Positions 27,781-39,573 are shown, counted from the first letter of the stretch. The stretch is DNA of 64,000 bases from Caldilineaceae bacterium (GCA_958295845.1 OY282376.1:1811022-1875021); one strand, 5' to 3'. Numbers and translations are program-made. The notes: generated from the letters alone by a model not told the origin.

Positions 27781-28989
27781 ATGCGCCTTCTCTTCATTTC
27801 CTGGGAGTATCCTCCCAACGTTGTAGGTGGGATAGGAAGACATGTGTCGGAGCTTGTTCGGGCATTCAATGCCCTTACAGGCGAGACAACGACTCCCTTT
27901 CACCTCGATCTGCTGACACCTCACAGCGGTAACGCGCCCCGATATGAAGAACTGTCAGAGTCGCTCACGGTCCACCGGGTCGAAACGCCCTCCGTCAACC
28001 CCCTGGATCTCTTTAACAGCGTTGTCGACAACAACCGTTACCTTGTCTCGAAGGCAAAAGAGCTGCACGACCACGACCCGTACTCACTCATCCACGTACA
28101 CGATTGGTTGACCGCCTCCGCCGGAATCGAACTGAAACATGACTGGAAGATTCCTCTCGTTACCACCATCCATGCTACCGAAAGAGGAAGACACCAATCA
28201 CACCTGCCCAGTGAAATAAGCCGTAATATCAATCAGCTGGAATGGCAGGTCTGCTTCGAATCCTGGCGGCTCATCGTCTGCAGCTCCTACATGGCCGGCG
28301 AACTGCGCAGCTTCTTCGATGTGCCGCTCGACAAAGTAACCCTCATACCCAATGGCGTCGACGTCACGCCATTTCAGGCCTGCCCGGAGGACCGGGTCCG
28401 CGAACTCAAAGCCAGATTCGCGCCCAATGGCGAAAAACTGCTATTTTACATCGGACGCATCACGCCGGAGAAAGGCGTGCAGGTACTGCTGCAGGCGCTT
28501 CCAGGTATTCGCGAAAAACATCCCAACGTTCGCCTCATCGTGGCAGGCAGAAACAGCGAGCAGTTGCAGCCGCTCGTCGATGAATTGGGAATCAGGGGGG
28601 CCGTTGAGCTTTTGGGGTTTATCGATAGTGAGACGCGGGACTGCCTCTATCGCGGCGTCGACGCAGCCGTCTTCCCCAGTCTGTACGAGCCCTTTGGAAT
28701 CGTTGCGCTCGAAGCAATGGCCGCCGGCTGTAGTGTCATCGCCAGCGAAGTCGGCGGGCTGGCCGAGGTCGTTGACCACCGGCGCACGGGTCTCACTGTG
28801 AGAGTGAATGATACACAAAGTATTGCGTGGGCCGTTGACCAGCTCCTCACCGACCCTGTTCAGACACAGGCCATGCGTTCTCGTGCCCTGCAGGAGGTCA
28901 CGCGCTCTTACAACTGGCTCACCATCGCCGCGTCAACCCTGAATATGTACAGGGCAGTGGTGGCGCAAAGGCAGGACATCAACTGGTGA
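27781..28989 (+). CDS. Glycosyltransferase family 4/glycogen-synthase-like
   Basis: A 402-residue GT-B glycosyltransferase. The N-terminus [18 protein letters not shown] is the acceptor-side loop typical of glycogen/starch-synthase-like GT4 enzymes. [20 protein letters not shown] and the E-x7-E motif EPFGIVALE (Glu303, Glu311) form the nucleotide-sugar site. It transfers a sugar in the cytoplasm, the acceptor being unknown. The last 11 bp overlap the convergent pyrimidine phosphorylase gene. Confidence 0.92.
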   Translation: MRLLFISWEYPPNVVGGIGRHVSELVRAFNALTGETTTPFHLDLLTPHSGNAPRYEELSESLTVHRVETPSVNPLDLFNSVVDNNRYLVSKAKELHDHDPYSLIHVHDWLTASAGIELKHDWKIPLVTTIHATERGRHQSHLPSEISRNINQLEWQVCFESWRLIVCSSYMAGELRSFFDVPLDKVTLIPNGVDVTPFQACPEDRVRELKARFAPNGEKLLFYIGRITPEKGVQVLLQALPGIREKHPNVRLIVAGRNSEQLQPLVDELGIRGAVELLGFIDSETRDCLYRGVDAAVFPSLYEPFGIVALEAMAAGCSVIASEVGGLAEVVDHRRTGLTVRVNDTQSIAWAVDQLLTDPVQTQAMRSRALQEVTRSYNWLTIAASTLNMYRAVVAQRQDINW

Positions 28990-30406
28990 TCCGGTCCAAT
29001 ACGATCGACCGCTCCATCCAATCTGTTGCCCCTTCATTGCCGACCCCGGCCACCTCTTCACCCGTTCCCTCGTCCTCCCGGACCGGCTCCACACGGGTTT
29101 CTTCAGCAAAACTGTAAGCGTTTAGAACACGTTTCGCCGCCAGGCGGGCTGCATCCGCGTCAGCCGCATGTATAGTACACAATCTATCCCCGGCCAGAAC
29201 CCTGTCACCTACTTTCGACGCCAGTACCACGCCCACGCGGTGGTCGATTGCGTCTCCCTTCTGTTGCCGCCCCCCGCCTAGCGCGACAACGGCAAGGCCG
29301 ACCGCCCGCGCGTCCACGCCGCTGACAACGCCTTCCACGCTAGCGTTCAGTTCAACAGTCACCGGCGCGCAGGCCAGCTGCTCTGGCCGCTCCACCGCGG
29401 TCGCATCACCTCCCTGCGCCGCCACAAACTCAACGAACTTATCCATGGCCGCACCGGAGTCAATAGCCTCCTGAACGCTAAACCTGGCCGCTCTGCGTCC
29501 GGCCTCCTCTCCCGCCGCCTCCTGTTCCTCGATAAGCGCCCGGTCGCCCAGCAGCAGCATCTCCGCCGCCACCTCCTGCGTCAGCTGTTGAAAGTCGGGC
29601 GGCCCTCCTCCCTTGAGCGTATCTATCGCCTCCCGTACCTCAAGATTGTTGCCGACTGCCCGCCCCAGCGGCTGGTCCATCGCCGTAACCAGCGCCGTCA
29701 CCTGGCGCCCTGCGCCTTGGCCGATTGCGACCATCAACGAAGCTAACCCCCTGGCCTCCGCCAGCGACTCCATGAATGCCCCCCGGCCGCACTTTACATC
29801 CAGGACAATAGCGTCCGCACCCGCTGCCAATTTCTTGCTCATGATGCTGCCTGCTATCAAAGGCACACTGGGCACCGTGCCCGTGACATCCCGCAATGCA
29901 TACAGTAGCTGGTCCGCCGGCGCCAGCGTGGCCGTCTGGGCTGCTACTACGAGCCCCACCTCCCTCAGCTGTTGCCGAAACTGCGCCGTACTGAGGCTGG
30001 CGCTCCAGCCGGGAATGCCCTCCAGCTTGTCAATCGTGCCCCCGGAAAAGCTGAGCCCGCGACCGCTCATCTTACCCACCGGTAACCCGCACGCCGCCAC
30101 GATCGGACCGACCGTCAAGGTAGTCTTATCGCCGACGCCGCCGCTCGAATGCTTGTCCACAATCAACGCTTCCGACCCTGCCAGTCCCCGCAGATCGAGC
30201 GTCTCACCGCTGCCGGCCATAGCCAGCGTGAGCGCGGTCGACTCGGCCGCAGTCATGCCTTGAAAAAAGACCGCCATCGCCCAGGCCGCGATCTGGTAGT
30301 CGGGGATCGTACCCTGGACCATTCCCGCCATCAGGAATTCCAACTCATCGGCGCTATGTTCGCCGCCGTCACGCTTCTTGGTGATCAAATCGACTACGTT
30401 CATCAT
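28979..30406 (-). CDS. pdp: Pyrimidine-nucleoside (thymidine) phosphorylase
   Basis: 475 residues against about 435 for the family, the excess being a C-terminal tail. Catalytic and phosphate-binding segments are intact: [37 protein letters not shown] and KCGRGAFM. The signature reads [16 protein letters not shown] where many members have GLGHTGGT. It cleaves uridine or thymidine with phosphate to release the base in pyrimidine salvage. It overlaps the GT4 gene tail to tail. Confidence 0.93.
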   Translation of the reverse strand: MMNVVDLITKKRDGGEHSADELEFLMAGMVQGTIPDYQIAAWAMAVFFQGMTAAESTALTLAMAGSGETLDLRGLAGSEALIVDKHSSGGVGDKTTLTVGPIVAACGLPVGKMSGRGLSFSGGTIDKLEGIPGWSASLSTAQFRQQLREVGLVVAAQTATLAPADQLLYALRDVTGTVPSVPLIAGSIMSKKLAAGADAIVLDVKCGRGAFMESLAEARGLASLMVAIGQGAGRQVTALVTAMDQPLGRAVGNNLEVREAIDTLKGGGPPDFQQLTQEVAAEMLLLGDRALIEEQEAAGEEAGRRAARFSVQEAIDSGAAMDKFVEFVAAQGGDATAVERPEQLACAPVTVELNASVEGVVSGVDARAVGLAVVALGGGRQQKGDAIDHRVGVVLASKVGDRVLAGDRLCTIHAADADAARLAAKRVLNAYSFAEETRVEPVREDEGTGEEVAGVGNEGATDWMERSIVLDRITS

Positions 30407-30580
30407 AAAATTCTTTGGCGCTCTGCGCGTTGGTGGTAAACTTGCACAATGCTGCGGCAGGGTCGCAGATGGCGTTATTTATTCTGGCCCGCACGAGCTG
30501 CCGACCCGCCGTCGCCGCTCCACAACGAACCCCGGCAGTCCCTTGCCGAACGGCGATTCATTATCCATCCAGAGAGAAAA

Positions 30581-31927
30581 ATGGGCAAGACAGTTACAGT
30601 GGTAGGAGGGGGGCTGGCAGGCACTGAAGCGGCCTGGCAACTGGCGCAACGCGGGTACTCCGTCCGTCTCTATGAAATGCGTCCCGTACGCAAAACACCC
30701 GCCCACGTCACCGACCGTCTGGCTGAACTCGTCTGCTCAAACTCCATGGGCAGCACGCTTCCCGACCGGGCCCTCGGTATTCTCAAAAACGAAATGCTGC
30801 GCATGGGCAGCTTCGTGATCCGTACTGCCTTCAAACATGCCCTGCCCGCCGGCCAGGCCCTCGCCGTCGGTCGCGATGAGTTTGCCGACGAGATCACCGG
30901 CAGCATCGCCGCCCACCCGCGCATCGAGCTGCTCCGCCAGGAGATCACCGCCATACCCGAAGGCCCTACGATTCTGGCGACCGGCCCCCTGACCAGTGAC
31001 GCCCTGACCCGCGCGGTCCAGTCCCTGACCGGCCCCTACCTCTACTTCTACGATGCCATGGCCCCAATCGTCACCTCGGAGAGCATCGACACATCCATCG
31101 CGTTTCGCCGCAACCGCTGGGACAAAGCCGGGAGCGAAGGGACCGACGATGGAGACTACCTGAACTGCCCGCTCGACCAGACCCAATACGAATCATTTGT
31201 CGACGCCCTGCTCGCCGCCCCCCGCTTGGAGCTGTCGGGTGCAGACAAGGAGCTCGAACGCTACTTCGAAGGCTGCATGCCGATCGAGGCGCTGGCGCAG
31301 AGAGGCAAGGACGCCCTTGCATTTGGGCCAATGCGGCCCGTAGGTCTGCACGACCCCAAAACAGGGCGCCGCCCCTTCGCCGTCGTACAACTCAGACAGG
31401 ACAACGTCGCCGGCACCCTCTATAACCTGGTCGGCTTCCAGACAAACGTAAAATGGGGCGCGCAGGCTGACATCCTGCGCATGATTCCCGGCCTCCAGGA
31501 TGCCGAGTTCGTGCGTCTGGGCCAGATGCACCGCAATACTTTCATCAACAGCCCGACACTTCTGCGACCCACGTTACAGTTCAAAGAACGAGACGACCTC
31601 TTCTTTGCCGGCCAGATTACCGGCACCGAAGGCTACGTTGGCAGCGCGCTCGGGGGCCTCCTGGCCGGCATCAATATGGCGCGCCTGCTGACCGATGAAC
31701 CCCCCATGCAGCTGCCGCGCGCCGCCATGTCCGGGGCCCTCTTCCACTACATCACCCATGCCTCGCCCGACGACTTTCAACCCATGAAGTCGAACATGGG
31801 GCTCCTGCCTCCTCTTCCCGAACGCGTCCGAAACAAGCGACAACGGTACGCCGCCTACGCCGACCGGGCCAAAAACGAGCTCGAAAACTGTCTTTGTCAG
31901 ATAGGATTCAGTCCCGTTTCCTGCTAG
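30581..31927 (+). CDS. trmFO: Folate-dependent tRNA (uracil-54-C5)-methyltransferase TrmFO
   Basis: The 448-residue flavoprotein begins [19 protein letters not shown], an FAD-binding Rossmann loop, and shows TrmFO blocks [17 protein letters not shown] and [20 protein letters not shown]. It makes ribothymidine at position 54 of tRNA using methylenetetrahydrofolate, whose supply depends on glyA. AGAGAGA lies directly before ATG 30581; the frame is open far upstream but that part looks non-coding. A hairpin follows the gene. Confidence 0.96.
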   Translation: MGKTVTVVGGGLAGTEAAWQLAQRGYSVRLYEMRPVRKTPAHVTDRLAELVCSNSMGSTLPDRALGILKNEMLRMGSFVIRTAFKHALPAGQALAVGRDEFADEITGSIAAHPRIELLRQEITAIPEGPTILATGPLTSDALTRAVQSLTGPYLYFYDAMAPIVTSESIDTSIAFRRNRWDKAGSEGTDDGDYLNCPLDQTQYESFVDALLAAPRLELSGADKELERYFEGCMPIEALAQRGKDALAFGPMRPVGLHDPKTGRRPFAVVQLRQDNVAGTLYNLVGFQTNVKWGAQADILRMIPGLQDAEFVRLGQMHRNTFINSPTLLRPTLQFKERDDLFFAGQITGTEGYVGSALGGLLAGINMARLLTDEPPMQLPRAAMSGALFHYITHASPDDFQPMKSNMGLLPPLPERVRNKRQRYAAYADRAKNELENCLCQIGFSPVSC

Positions 31928-31957
31928 GAAGAACTGTTCGATAGCCAGAAAAAGAAC

Positions 31958-31977
31958 GGCCCGGCGTCTGCCGGGCC
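31958..31977 (-). terminator. Intrinsic terminator for the leftward SH3b lipoprotein gene (possibly bidirectional)
   Basis: GGCCCGGC and GCCGGGCC pair around a 4-nt loop. On the reverse strand the stem is followed by GTTCTTTTTC, a T-run suited to ending the gene whose stop is at 32026. On the forward strand it lies 30 bp after trmFO, without a T-run. Confidence 0.75.
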
Positions 31978-32025
31978 TGCGGTTGCGATGTCAATCTCTG
32001 CCTGAAGTCGGTACGTAAAATCCAG

Positions 32026-33159
32026 TTACTCTGCCACCCTAGCACCGACAGTCGCGAGCAGCGCGTTCGTCTGGTCTAACTTTACCTTGTAGACTTCGAA
32101 ATCACCGAAATAGGCCCGGTCGTACTCATCGCCTTCGAATTCGCCGGTGAAGAACCAGCGCTTCGTATATTTCATCGAGACAAGCATGCCTGTGCGGACG
32201 TCGTGACAAGTCAGACCATTGTATACTGTCGTCCATCCGCTCTCCTCCGCAACTTCCGCCACCTGTTCATCGCTGCACCAGACCTCTACCTCTTCTCCCG
32301 TATCCAGGTGGAAGAGCGCGTTGGCGATGCCCGGCCGTGGGCCCAGCCAGTAGTTGAAGAAAAACAGACCGGTCGAGTTAGGATACCGCTCAGTACCTTC
32401 CAGACGATCTATCTGGTGTGGCCACGTGGAATCCTCTCCGCACGCCTCCTCCCAGGTAACGATCCGATTGATCGCTAGCCAGCGAAGATCGTGATCGTCA
32501 TTTATCTCCGTTTTGGAAACCGCCGAACACTCATTGACGGCGCAGCGCCGCGAACCGCACTCATACTGAACATTCCAGGATGCCGCAAGGTCCTCAGGGA
32601 AGAGGGGAATCACAGTGGGTAGCGCCTCAGCGTTCTCGTCGGGCTCCACCACAATCTGAGACATCCAAGCTGTCTGAGTGGTCTCGCCTTCTGCACTGGC
32701 CTCACTGTCTGAACTCTCCAAACTGTCTTCACTGTCCAGACTGTCTTCACTGTCCAGACTGTCAAAACAGCAGACGCGCCACCACCCCTCAGCCGTTCGA
32801 CCGGTAGTGGTAAAGGTGTCTCCTTCTACGGCTCTGGCCACAATCTCAAAGTCGATGCTGGGTCCGCTGCGAATATTAGCTCGGGGTCTGCTCACCGTCA
32901 GGATCGCAGGCGCAGGACTCTCGCTTGACGCTGCCTCCTCTTCAACCGATTCCTGCAACACGGCTGCGCCGTTCATCTTCTCCAGCCGCACGATCCCTGG
33001 TGGCAAGCCGTTCACCTCTTCAATCGCCGCAGTTATCTCCTCCACCAAGGCCACGTCCGGGTCTTCCGGCGGAATAGGAACACACGCGGCGAGCAATGCC
33101 AGACTGAGGCCCAGGAACACGCATGCCAAGCCGGCACGCCTCCCCGAAGTAACACGCAT
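32026..33159 (-). CDS. SH3b-domain lipoprotein with Ser/Asp-rich insert
   Basis: A 377-residue predicted lipoprotein: signal ALLAAC with Cys26, then an SH3b-like domain (PRANIRSGPSIDFEIVARAVEGDTF..., about 92-175). The domain is interrupted at about 133-158 by an acidic string SLDSEDSLDSEDSLESSDSE encoded by 18-bp tandem repeats. The remainder (about 180-377) is Cys- and Trp-containing and not recognised. It is probably exported and surface-attached, with cell-wall or carbohydrate binding as the usual SH3b role. ATG 33159 with AAGGAA 8 nt upstream is chosen over a start 36 codons earlier, because it leaves a proper signal peptide. Confidence 0.75.
   Translation of the reverse strand: MRVTSGRRAGLACVFLGLSLALLAACVPIPPEDPDVALVEEITAAIEEVNGLPPGIVRLEKMNGAAVLQESVEEEAASSESPAPAILTVSRPRANIRSGPSIDFEIVARAVEGDTFTTTGRTAEGWWRVCCFDSLDSEDSLDSEDSLESSDSEASAEGETTQTAWMSQIVVEPDENAEALPTVIPLFPEDLAASWNVQYECGSRRCAVNECSAVSKTEINDDHDLRWLAINRIVTWEEACGEDSTWPHQIDRLEGTERYPNSTGLFFFNYWLGPRPGIANALFHLDTGEEVEVWCSDEQVAEVAEESGWTTVYNGLTCHDVRTGMLVSMKYTKRWFFTGEFEGDEYDRAYFGDFEVYKVKLDQTNALLATVGARVAE
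32722..32757. repeat. 18-bp tandem repeat inside the SH3b lipoprotein gene
   Basis: ACTGTCTTCACTGTCCAG occurs twice exactly (32722-32739, 32740-32757), with partial copies on both sides. It encodes the repeated LDSEDS acidic peptide on the reverse strand and keeps frame because its length is a multiple of three. Confidence 0.85.
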
Positions 33160-33509
33160 CCGCGTTCCTTTCTGCACCAAATAGCTCCTTAGGATATGGC
33201 CTGATCTGCTCATAAAACTCTCGGCGTTAATCATCTCTGGATGCGCCTCTGTCCATGTACCCTGCAACTTTACTTGGCTGACGAAGGCTGGTGAGGAAAT
33301 GTTCGGCGGCCCATATCTGGCCGCCGAAATATCTGCTGGTAACTTTCATACTCTTTATGCACTTCAGTATAGCGATGTTGTGGCGGAATGACAATAGTTG
33401 TGTTCTAATGGAAGTCGTCCTTTTTGCCTTCCCATCGGGCACGAAAATCAGCTGTTCACCATACGTAGGCAAATCGTGCCGCCACCAGTCATTTTACTCT
33501 GAAAGCAAA
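33160..33509. other. Divergent intergenic region, no gene recognised
   Basis: This 350-bp region lies between the leftward SH3b lipoprotein and the rightward GT2 operon and presumably contains both promoters. It is AT-richer around 33345-33430. No RNA or conserved peptide was recognised; open frames extending into it from either side lack plausible starts. Confidence 0.45.
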
Positions 33510-34466
33510 ATGAACGGTCTAGCAACCAGACGTGATCCACAAGCCCAACCATCGCAATCCCAATCTGCTTCTGCCCGCCTCCAGGACGCTCCCGAAACAA
33601 AGGAGGGGCAGGATTATCCCGGCGCCGAAGCCCTTGATTCGGATTCCTCCAGCATGCATCTTGCAGCACTTGCCGTCGTACTGCCTACATACAACGAGGC
33701 CGACAATCTGGAGGAGTTGATCGAGACCCTGTTCTCTCTGCCGCTGAAAAATCTACGGCTAGTGATCGTTGATGACCACTCGCCTGACGGCACCGGCGCA
33801 CTTGCCGACAAACTGGCGCAGCGCTACAACCAGGTCCAAACCCGTATCTCGGTTATCCATCGCCCGCAAAAGGGCGGACTGGGCACGGCCTACGTGGCCG
33901 GCTTTCAGCGCGCCCTCTCCGACGGGGCCGATTTCGTAGTCCAAATGGATGCCGACTTCAGCCACAGCCCGACCTACATTCTCCAGATGATCGGCGTGGT
34001 CTTCGCCACCGGCATGGACGTCGTCATCGGCAGCCGCTATGTGCCGGGCGGCTCGTTGGACGAGACCTGGAGTTGGTGGCGCAGTCTCCTCAGCAAGTGG
34101 GCCAACATCTACTGCCGCACCGTCCTGAAAATCCGCGTTCGCGACATGACTGCCGGTTTCAAGCTCTGGCAGCGGAGCGCGCTTCAGGATATCAAGTTGC
34201 ACACCATCAGAAGCAACGGCTACATCTTCCAGGTCGAAATGGCCTACCTCAGCGAAAAGCTTGGCTTCCACATCATCGAGCTCCCCATACACTTTGAAGA
34301 TCGCCGCGTAGGCCAGAGCAAAATGAACGTGTCCGTCAAACTGGAGTCAGTCTGGCGCGTGTGGGAGCTTCTGTGGCGCCATCGCAAGCGAGTCTCGGGT
34401 GTCAGAGAGCCGCTGACTCAGCCTCGGCCCATCATGAACAGCGGCCGTCCTGCCCCCCACCGTTAG
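33510..34466 (+). CDS. GT2 polyprenol-phosphate sugar transferase (dolichyl-phosphate mannosyltransferase-like)
   Basis: About 318 residues. The catalytic domain begins near residue 53 ([18 protein letters not shown]) and shows [20 protein letters not shown] (the DxD metal/nucleotide site) and [10 protein letters not shown], all typical of the DPM1 family. It would load mannose or another sugar onto a polyprenyl-phosphate carrier. The N-terminal 50 residues are Gln/Ser-rich and may not be translated: ATG 33654 (MHLAALAVV) is an alternative start. The stop touches the start of the next gene, so the two are an operon for cell-surface glycan assembly. Confidence 0.9.
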   Translation: MNGLATRRDPQAQPSQSQSASARLQDAPETKEGQDYPGAEALDSDSSSMHLAALAVVLPTYNEADNLEELIETLFSLPLKNLRLVIVDDHSPDGTGALADKLAQRYNQVQTRISVIHRPQKGGLGTAYVAGFQRALSDGADFVVQMDADFSHSPTYILQMIGVVFATGMDVVIGSRYVPGGSLDETWSWWRSLLSKWANIYCRTVLKIRVRDMTAGFKLWQRSALQDIKLHTIRSNGYIFQVEMAYLSEKLGFHIIELPIHFEDRRVGQSKMNVSVKLESVWRVWELLWRHRKRVSGVREPLTQPRPIMNSGRPAPHR

Positions 34467-37400
34467 ATGTCGCGCCCCCGGCTCGCCAAAATAATGCACC
34501 GGCTACGAAGATTCCGCCCCGACCTGCTCGCCCTCGCCTTCCTTACTGTCCTACCGCTTATCTGGTTCGGCCCGGTTCTCTTCACTGGCAAAACGCTCCT
34601 CCCCTATGACAACCTCTATCGCTTTGAGCCCTGGCAGTCTCTCCAGCCTGGAATTGCGCCGCACAATGAGCTGTTGAGCGACCTCGTTCTGGAAAATAGC
34701 GTTTGGAAACTACATGTGCGCCGAACGCTGCAGCACCGTGAGCTTCCGCTTTGGAACCCACAGCTGTTTACCGGCGGCCCCTTCTTCGCCGCCGGCCAGG
34801 CCAGCGCCGCCTACCCCCTGAGCGCGCTCTTCTACATCCTCCCCATCGAAATTGCATTCGGCTGGTTCACAGCCATCCAGCTGGCCATCGCCGGAGCCAA
34901 CGCCTACCTGCTCGGCCGCGTCCTGAAGCTGCGGCCCGTGGCCGCCCTCTTCAGCGGCGTCGCCTTCCAGTTCAGTGGCTTCATGATAGTCAGCGTCGTC
35001 TTCACTATGGTCCTCGCCGCCGCCTCCTGGCTGCCGCTTCTTCTCGCGACCATCGAAAGAATGATCCAGAAGCAAGAAGAAAAGGGCCTGAACGCGTTTC
35101 GCCCCATCCCCTATGTGGTGGCAGGTACAGGAATAGTCGGCCTGGTGGTGCTCGCCGGCCACCCCGAGTTCCTCTACTACACGCTCCTCGTGGCGGGCAT
35201 CTATACCATAGCCCGCCTTCTCGTCGCATGGCGAAGGCTCCGCGCCACAGCCAGTGACAACGATGAGCGGACGCAGTCTGCTAAAGCCCCCCGCCGTAAG
35301 AGCACCCATCGACACATTCTTCAAACACTGGCCAAAATTGCCGCCTGGATACTTCTGGTCCCGATTCTGGGCCTTGCCGCCGGCGCAGTCCAGCTCCTGC
35401 CGCTGTATGAGCTGGTGCAGCACAACTTCCGCGAGGGCTCAGCGTCTTACCGTCAGGTCGTCGAGTGGGCCTGGCCTGACCGCCATATCTTGACATTCCT
35501 CCTGCCCGATATCTTCGGCAATCCCAGCCATCACCACTGGTTTGACCTCTGGGCGCTCCGCTGGCAACCGGCCACTGTCAACTGGCTCGGAGAATCCAGC
35601 AATACCATCTTCTGGGGCATCAAAAACTATGTCGAGGGCGGCAACTATGTCGGCGTCAGCACATGGCTGCTCGCCGCGCTCGCCGTCTGTCTCCCGCTTG
35701 CCCATACCTTTTTCCGATCGGGAAACAAGAATTCGGACACGCCGAACAACGTCTTCCGACAGCTGCGCACGCCTACTCTGATTTTCGCTTCGCTGGCCCT
35801 GGTCTCCCTTCTCTTCGCCTTCGGCACGCCCCTCTACGCCCTCCTCTTCTACGGCCTGCCCGGCTGGGACCAGCTTCACAGCCCCTTCAGATGGGTCTTT
35901 CCTTTCACCCTTTCCATGGCGCTGTTGGGCGGACTCGGTCTGGAACAAGTCCTCTCTTTCCGCTCGAACGCCAGCAATAGTTTCGTCTCTATCGGTCGTC
36001 TCCACATCCGGTTCACCTGGTTCATCCGCCTTCTCGCGCTCGCCGCATTCTTAGCCGGCCTGGTCGCACTCTTGGCCGTCGCCGCCAGTTACTTCCTTCC
36101 TTCCCCCTTCGTAAACCTCGCGCAGCGCGCAGTGGAATCATCCGACTTGGCCCAAGCAGCCTTCGCCGACGGTCGCATGTTCTGGGGATACCAGAGCGTC
36201 GGCATCGCCCGCTTCGGCGCCTTTGCCCTGGCCAGTGGCCTTCTCCTATGGGGACTCACGCGGGGCGTTCGCAACGCCACCGCCCGCCAGGAAAAAAAAG
36301 GCGGCGCGCCCCGAATTCCGACAAACAGGGAACGCCTCGTTACCCTGCTGCCCTATTCCTTTGTCGCTTTGCTCGCCCTTGATCTCTTCGCAGTCCACGG
36401 CGCCTTCAACCCCGCCACCGACCCTGCGCTCTCACCACTGAAAAACGTGCCTCCGGTTGTGCAATTTATCAACCAGAAAGAGAACTCGGACGCGAGCCCC
36501 GACATTCGCTACGCCCCCTTCCGCTTTACAACCTTCGATTCCCCAGGCAGCAAGACCTTCAACGCCAATGTCGGCATGTACTACGGCTGGCAGGACATCC
36601 GCGGCTACGACTCGATCATTCCAAAACAATACGTAGACCTGTTGAACCGCGTCGCCGATCAGAGCGGCGAACTGCTCTATAACCGCATCGCGCCCCTCTA
36701 CGCCTCCGCCTCCGCCGCCAATGGGCACAACCCATTCGCCGCGCTGGAAAATCCGCTGCTAGACCTACTTGGCGTCAGATACATCTTTTCCGAGCTGGTA
36801 GTTCCCAATTCAAACACGTGGCAGAAGGTATACGAAGACGACGCCCTGCGCGTATACGAAAACCTGGAAGTCTTCCCCCGCGCCTTTATCGCCACTGAGG
36901 CGGTCGTCCTGCCCACCGCCGAGCAACCGCTCCTGGACGCCGACCTGCGTCAAACAGTTTTCATTGAGGAAGCCCCCTCCGCGAACGAAACCCTCGCTCC
37001 ATCCAGCCCCGAAACCGCCGACGCCTCCATCAGCCGCTACACCGCCAACACCGTCTTCGTCGACGTCAACATCAGCGACAGAGGCTGGCTCGTCCTCACT
37101 GACGCATACTTCCCCGGCTGGAAGGCCTACCTGCGGCCCTTCGGCGCCAACGAAAACGACGAGCAAGAGCTCACCATCCACCGCGCAAACTCCGCCTTCC
37201 GTACCGTCTATCTGCCCGAAAGCGGCCAGTGGACCGTCCGCTTCACCTACAGTCCCATGAGCTTCAAGCTCGGCCTGTATGTCAGTTTTCTGGCGACTAT
37301 GCTTTCTCTGCTTCTACTCCTGTGGTGGGCCTGGGGCCGGTTCTATCGCCCCGAGGTGACCGCCGGCGAGGCTCGTACCGTCGCCAAGAACTCGCTCGTC

Positions 37401-39056
37401 CCCATGAGCCTCAACCTGGCCAACCGCGCGATCTACTTCGTCTTTGCCATGCTGTACGTACGTATACTGGGCCCGGAGGGCACCGGACAGTACGCATGGG
37501 TCATCGCCGTCTACGGCATTTTCGAAATCCTGAGCCGGTATGGCCTCGGTACGCTGGTCACCCGCGAAGTCGCCGCCGACAAAAGCAAGTCCAGCCTCTA
37601 CCTGACAAACGTACTCTCCCTTCGAACCCTCCTGTGGGCAGTCAGCATCCTTGGAATGGGTCTGGCCGTCGGCGGCTCATGGATGCCCTCCTTTTTAGGC
37701 GCACAAACCAGTTGGGGCGGCACACTGGCCAACCTGTGGGCCTCGTTCCTGGCATTGACGACAAGCTGGTCCGGAGTCGAAGCAACCTGGGAAGCCCCGG
37801 CTCCCATCGGCCTCGTTGAAATACAAGCTGTCGCCGTCTTCGCGCTTGTCATGTTGGTCGCCAACTGGTCCGATGCCTTCAGCAGCCTCTTCAACGCCTT
37901 CGAGAAGATGGAGTACACCGCCGGGCTCGGCATCGCCATGGCGCTACTTCAGGTAACGCTCGGCGCGCTTGTCCTTCTGCTCGGCTGGGGAATCGTCGGT
38001 CTGGCCTGGGTGGCTCTCGTCGTCAACACTGTTCAGCTCATCTGGCTCAACTGGCTCATTCGCGCAACCCTGTTCAAGCCCCAATGGAAGTGGGACTGGG
38101 ACTTGCAGAAGTGGATGCTTTCGACCAGCGGCCCCCTTATGATCAACCACCTTCTTGCCACCGTCTTCTGGCGCATCGATATCTGGATTCTCCGCCCTCT
38201 CGTTGGCGCGGCCAGCGTAGGGCTCTACAGTGTCGGCCTCAAATACCTGGACGGCCTCAACATCATTCCCAGCACCTTCACACTCGCCGTCTTCCCGCTG
38301 ATGAGCCGGCTGGCGAAGCAGGAAGGGGCAGCCCTGCTCAGGTCCTACACGCTAAGCGTACGCCTCCTGCTCATCGTCAGCCTTCCTTTGGCCGTGGCCG
38401 TTACCCTGCTGGCTCAGCCCCTAATTTTTCTCCTTGGCGGTGTCCAATTCACCACTGCCTCCAGCGAAGTTGCCGTGATCTCGGATCGTGTCTGCCAGAT
38501 ATTTGGACAGACAATCGGTCTCATCGACTGCGGCGCGCTGACCTCCAGGAGCGGCTCCGTACTCGCCCTGCAGGTGATCATCTGGAGCATCCCCGTCGGC
38601 TTCGTCAACAGCGTCACCCAATACGTCCTCATCGCCGCCGACCAGCAGCGTTATCTGACCAAAGCCTTTGCATTTGGCGTTGTCTTCAATCTGGTCGGCA
38701 ATCTCCTGCTGATTCCCGTGTTCAGTTTCATCGGCGCGGCCGTTGTGACCATCCTTAGCGAAATCTGTCTGCTCCTCCTCTTCGCCCGCCGTGTTCACCG
38801 CAGCGTCGGCCTCACCTCTTGGCCCGATCTGGTCTGGCGGCCCCTGGTCTCGGCTGCCGCAATGGGTATCCTTCTTTACGGCCTGTCCGCGGCCGGCGTG
38901 AATGAATGGCTGGCCATCCTGCCCGCCTTGGCCGCCTACGCCGGCGTCTTCGCCCTGATAGGGGGCCTCGCCGATCCCGACCTCAAGGTAGCGGCCAGGT
39001 CGCTCCTGCAAGACCGTCTCGCCTTTCAGACACAGGAAGGGCCCGAAAGCGCATAG
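34467..39056 (+). CDS. YfhO-like membrane glycosyltransferase fused to an oligosaccharide flippase
   Basis: A single 1,529-residue frame begins immediately after the GT2 stop. Residues 1 to about 960 resemble the YfhO family (PF09586): first helix, the large loop [16 protein letters not shown], many membrane helices, then a C-terminal extracytoplasmic part with [16 protein letters not shown]. From about 975 ([36 protein letters not shown]) to the end the sequence is a complete MATE/PST-type flippase of about 14 helices. YfhO proteins modify surface polymers using polyprenyl-phosphate sugars, and flippases move lipid-linked oligosaccharides outward, so the fusion and the preceding GT2 suggest one surface-glycan pathway. 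I saw no stop or frameshift at the junction. Confidence 0.85.
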   Translation: MSRPRLAKIMHRLRRFRPDLLALAFLTVLPLIWFGPVLFTGKTLLPYDNLYRFEPWQSLQPGIAPHNELLSDLVLENSVWKLHVRRTLQHRELPLWNPQLFTGGPFFAAGQASAAYPLSALFYILPIEIAFGWFTAIQLAIAGANAYLLGRVLKLRPVAALFSGVAFQFSGFMIVSVVFTMVLAAASWLPLLLATIERMIQKQEEKGLNAFRPIPYVVAGTGIVGLVVLAGHPEFLYYTLLVAGIYTIARLLVAWRRLRATASDNDERTQSAKAPRRKSTHRHILQTLAKIAAWILLVPILGLAAGAVQLLPLYELVQHNFREGSASYRQVVEWAWPDRHILTFLLPDIFGNPSHHHWFDLWALRWQPATVNWLGESSNTIFWGIKNYVEGGNYVGVSTWLLAALAVCLPLAHTFFRSGNKNSDTPNNVFRQLRTPTLIFASLALVSLLFAFGTPLYALLFYGLPGWDQLHSPFRWVFPFTLSMALLGGLGLEQVLSFRSNASNSFVSIGRLHIRFTWFIRLLALAAFLAGLVALLAVAASYFLPSPFVNLAQRAVESSDLAQAAFADGRMFWGYQSVGIARFGAFALASGLLLWGLTRGVRNATARQEKKGGAPRIPTNRERLVTLLPYSFVALLALDLFAVHGAFNPATDPALSPLKNVPPVVQFINQKENSDASPDIRYAPFRFTTFDSPGSKTFNANVGMYYGWQDIRGYDSIIPKQYVDLLNRVADQSGELLYNRIAPLYASASAANGHNPFAALENPLLDLLGVRYIFSELVVPNSNTWQKVYEDDALRVYENLEVFPRAFIATEAVVLPTAEQPLLDADLRQTVFIEEAPSANETLAPSSPETADASISRYTANTVFVDVNISDRGWLVLTDAYFPGWKAYLRPFGANENDEQELTIHRANSAFRTVYLPESGQWTVRFTYSPMSFKLGLYVSFLATMLSLLLLLWWAWGRFYRPEVTAGEARTVAKNSLVPMSLNLANRAIYFVFAMLYVRILGPEGTGQYAWVIAVYGIFEILSRYGLGTLVTREVAADKSKSSLYLTNVLSLRTLLWAVSILGMGLAVGGSWMPSFLGAQTSWGGTLANLWASFLALTTSWSGVEATWEAPAPIGLVEIQAVAVFALVMLVANWSDAFSSLFNAFEKMEYTAGLGIAMALLQVTLGALVLLLGWGIVGLAWVALVVNTVQLIWLNWLIRATLFKPQWKWDWDLQKWMLSTSGPLMINHLLATVFWRIDIWILRPLVGAASVGLYSVGLKYLDGLNIIPSTFTLAVFPLMSRLAKQEGAALLRSYTLSVRLLLIVSLPLAVAVTLLAQPLIFLLGGVQFTTASSEVAVISDRVCQIFGQTIGLIDCGALTSRSGSVLALQVIIWSIPVGFVNSVTQYVLIAADQQRYLTKAFAFGVVFNLVGNLLLIPVFSFIGAAVVTILSEICLLLLFARRVHRSVGLTSWPDLVWRPLVSAAAMGILLYGLSAAGVNEWLAILPALAAYAGVFALIGGLADPDLKVAARSLLQDRLAFQTQEGPESA

Positions 39057-39099
39057 CCGCTGCGCCGCCGCGTTCACGCTCCAGAAGTAACGCGCCCGC

Positions 39100-39477
39100 T
39101 CAACCGCGAGCGCGCCACGGCAGAAGCACAAAACCGTGCGCTTCCAGCCATTCCGGATCCGGCCCGCCCCAACCAAACTGGTCCAGATCGATGCGCCCGT
39201 CCGCCCCGAACCGAACGCCCTCCTCCGCAAGTAGCTTGCGCTGGCGGTCCGTCGCCAGCGGATCACCGCGCGGGCTGATGCCCCCTCTGCCGTTCACCAC
39301 CCGCTGCCACGGCACGTCAGTATCAGCCGCCAACCCGCCCAGCGCGTAACCCGCCATCCGCGGCGAGGCCGCCCCCGCAATCCAGGCAATCTGCCCATAA
39401 GTCGCCACGCGCCCAAGCGGAATCTCCCGCACCACCAGAAGCATCTTCTCGTAAATACTAACTACCTCTCCGCCCAT
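39100..39477 (-). CDS. Alkyltransferase-like protein (ATL, MGMT fold without the acceptor cysteine)
   Basis: A 125-residue protein matching the DNA-binding domain of O6-alkylguanine methyltransferases, including IPLGRVATYGQIAWIAG. The motif that is PCHRV in the enzyme is PWQRV here (Trp57 in place of the acceptor Cys), the mark of ATL proteins, which bind O6-alkylguanine and hand it to nucleotide excision repair. GGGGAG about 8 nt before ATG 39477 fixes the start; a longer frame would translate a microrepeat. It is convergent with the flippase fusion gene. Confidence 0.92.
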   Translation of the reverse strand: MGGEVVSIYEKMLLVVREIPLGRVATYGQIAWIAGAASPRMAGYALGGLAADTDVPWQRVVNGRGGISPRGDPLATDRQRKLLAEEGVRFGADGRIDLDQFGWGGPDPEWLEAHGFVLLPWRARG

Positions 39478-39496
39478 ACCCGTGCTCCCCTTATCT

Positions 39497-39534
39497 ACCA
39501 CTAACCACTGACCCCTGACCACTGACCCCTGACC
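39497..39534. repeat. AC-rich microrepeat (ACTAACC/ACTGACC units)
   Basis: ACCACTAACCACTGACCCCT followed by further GACCACTGACCCCTGACC units, then TTCGCAGTTCC. The same type of string sits beside the hairpin repeats elsewhere, but no hairpin repeat is present here. Confidence 0.75.
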
Positions 39535-39573
39535 TTCGCAGTTCCCCGTTTGGCAAATCGCCCACCCGCGACT

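Noticed and set aside
39478..39522. Longer start for the ATL gene (15 extra codons)
   Set aside because: The extra codons run into the AC-rich microrepeat, whereas the internal ATG has a good ribosome site.
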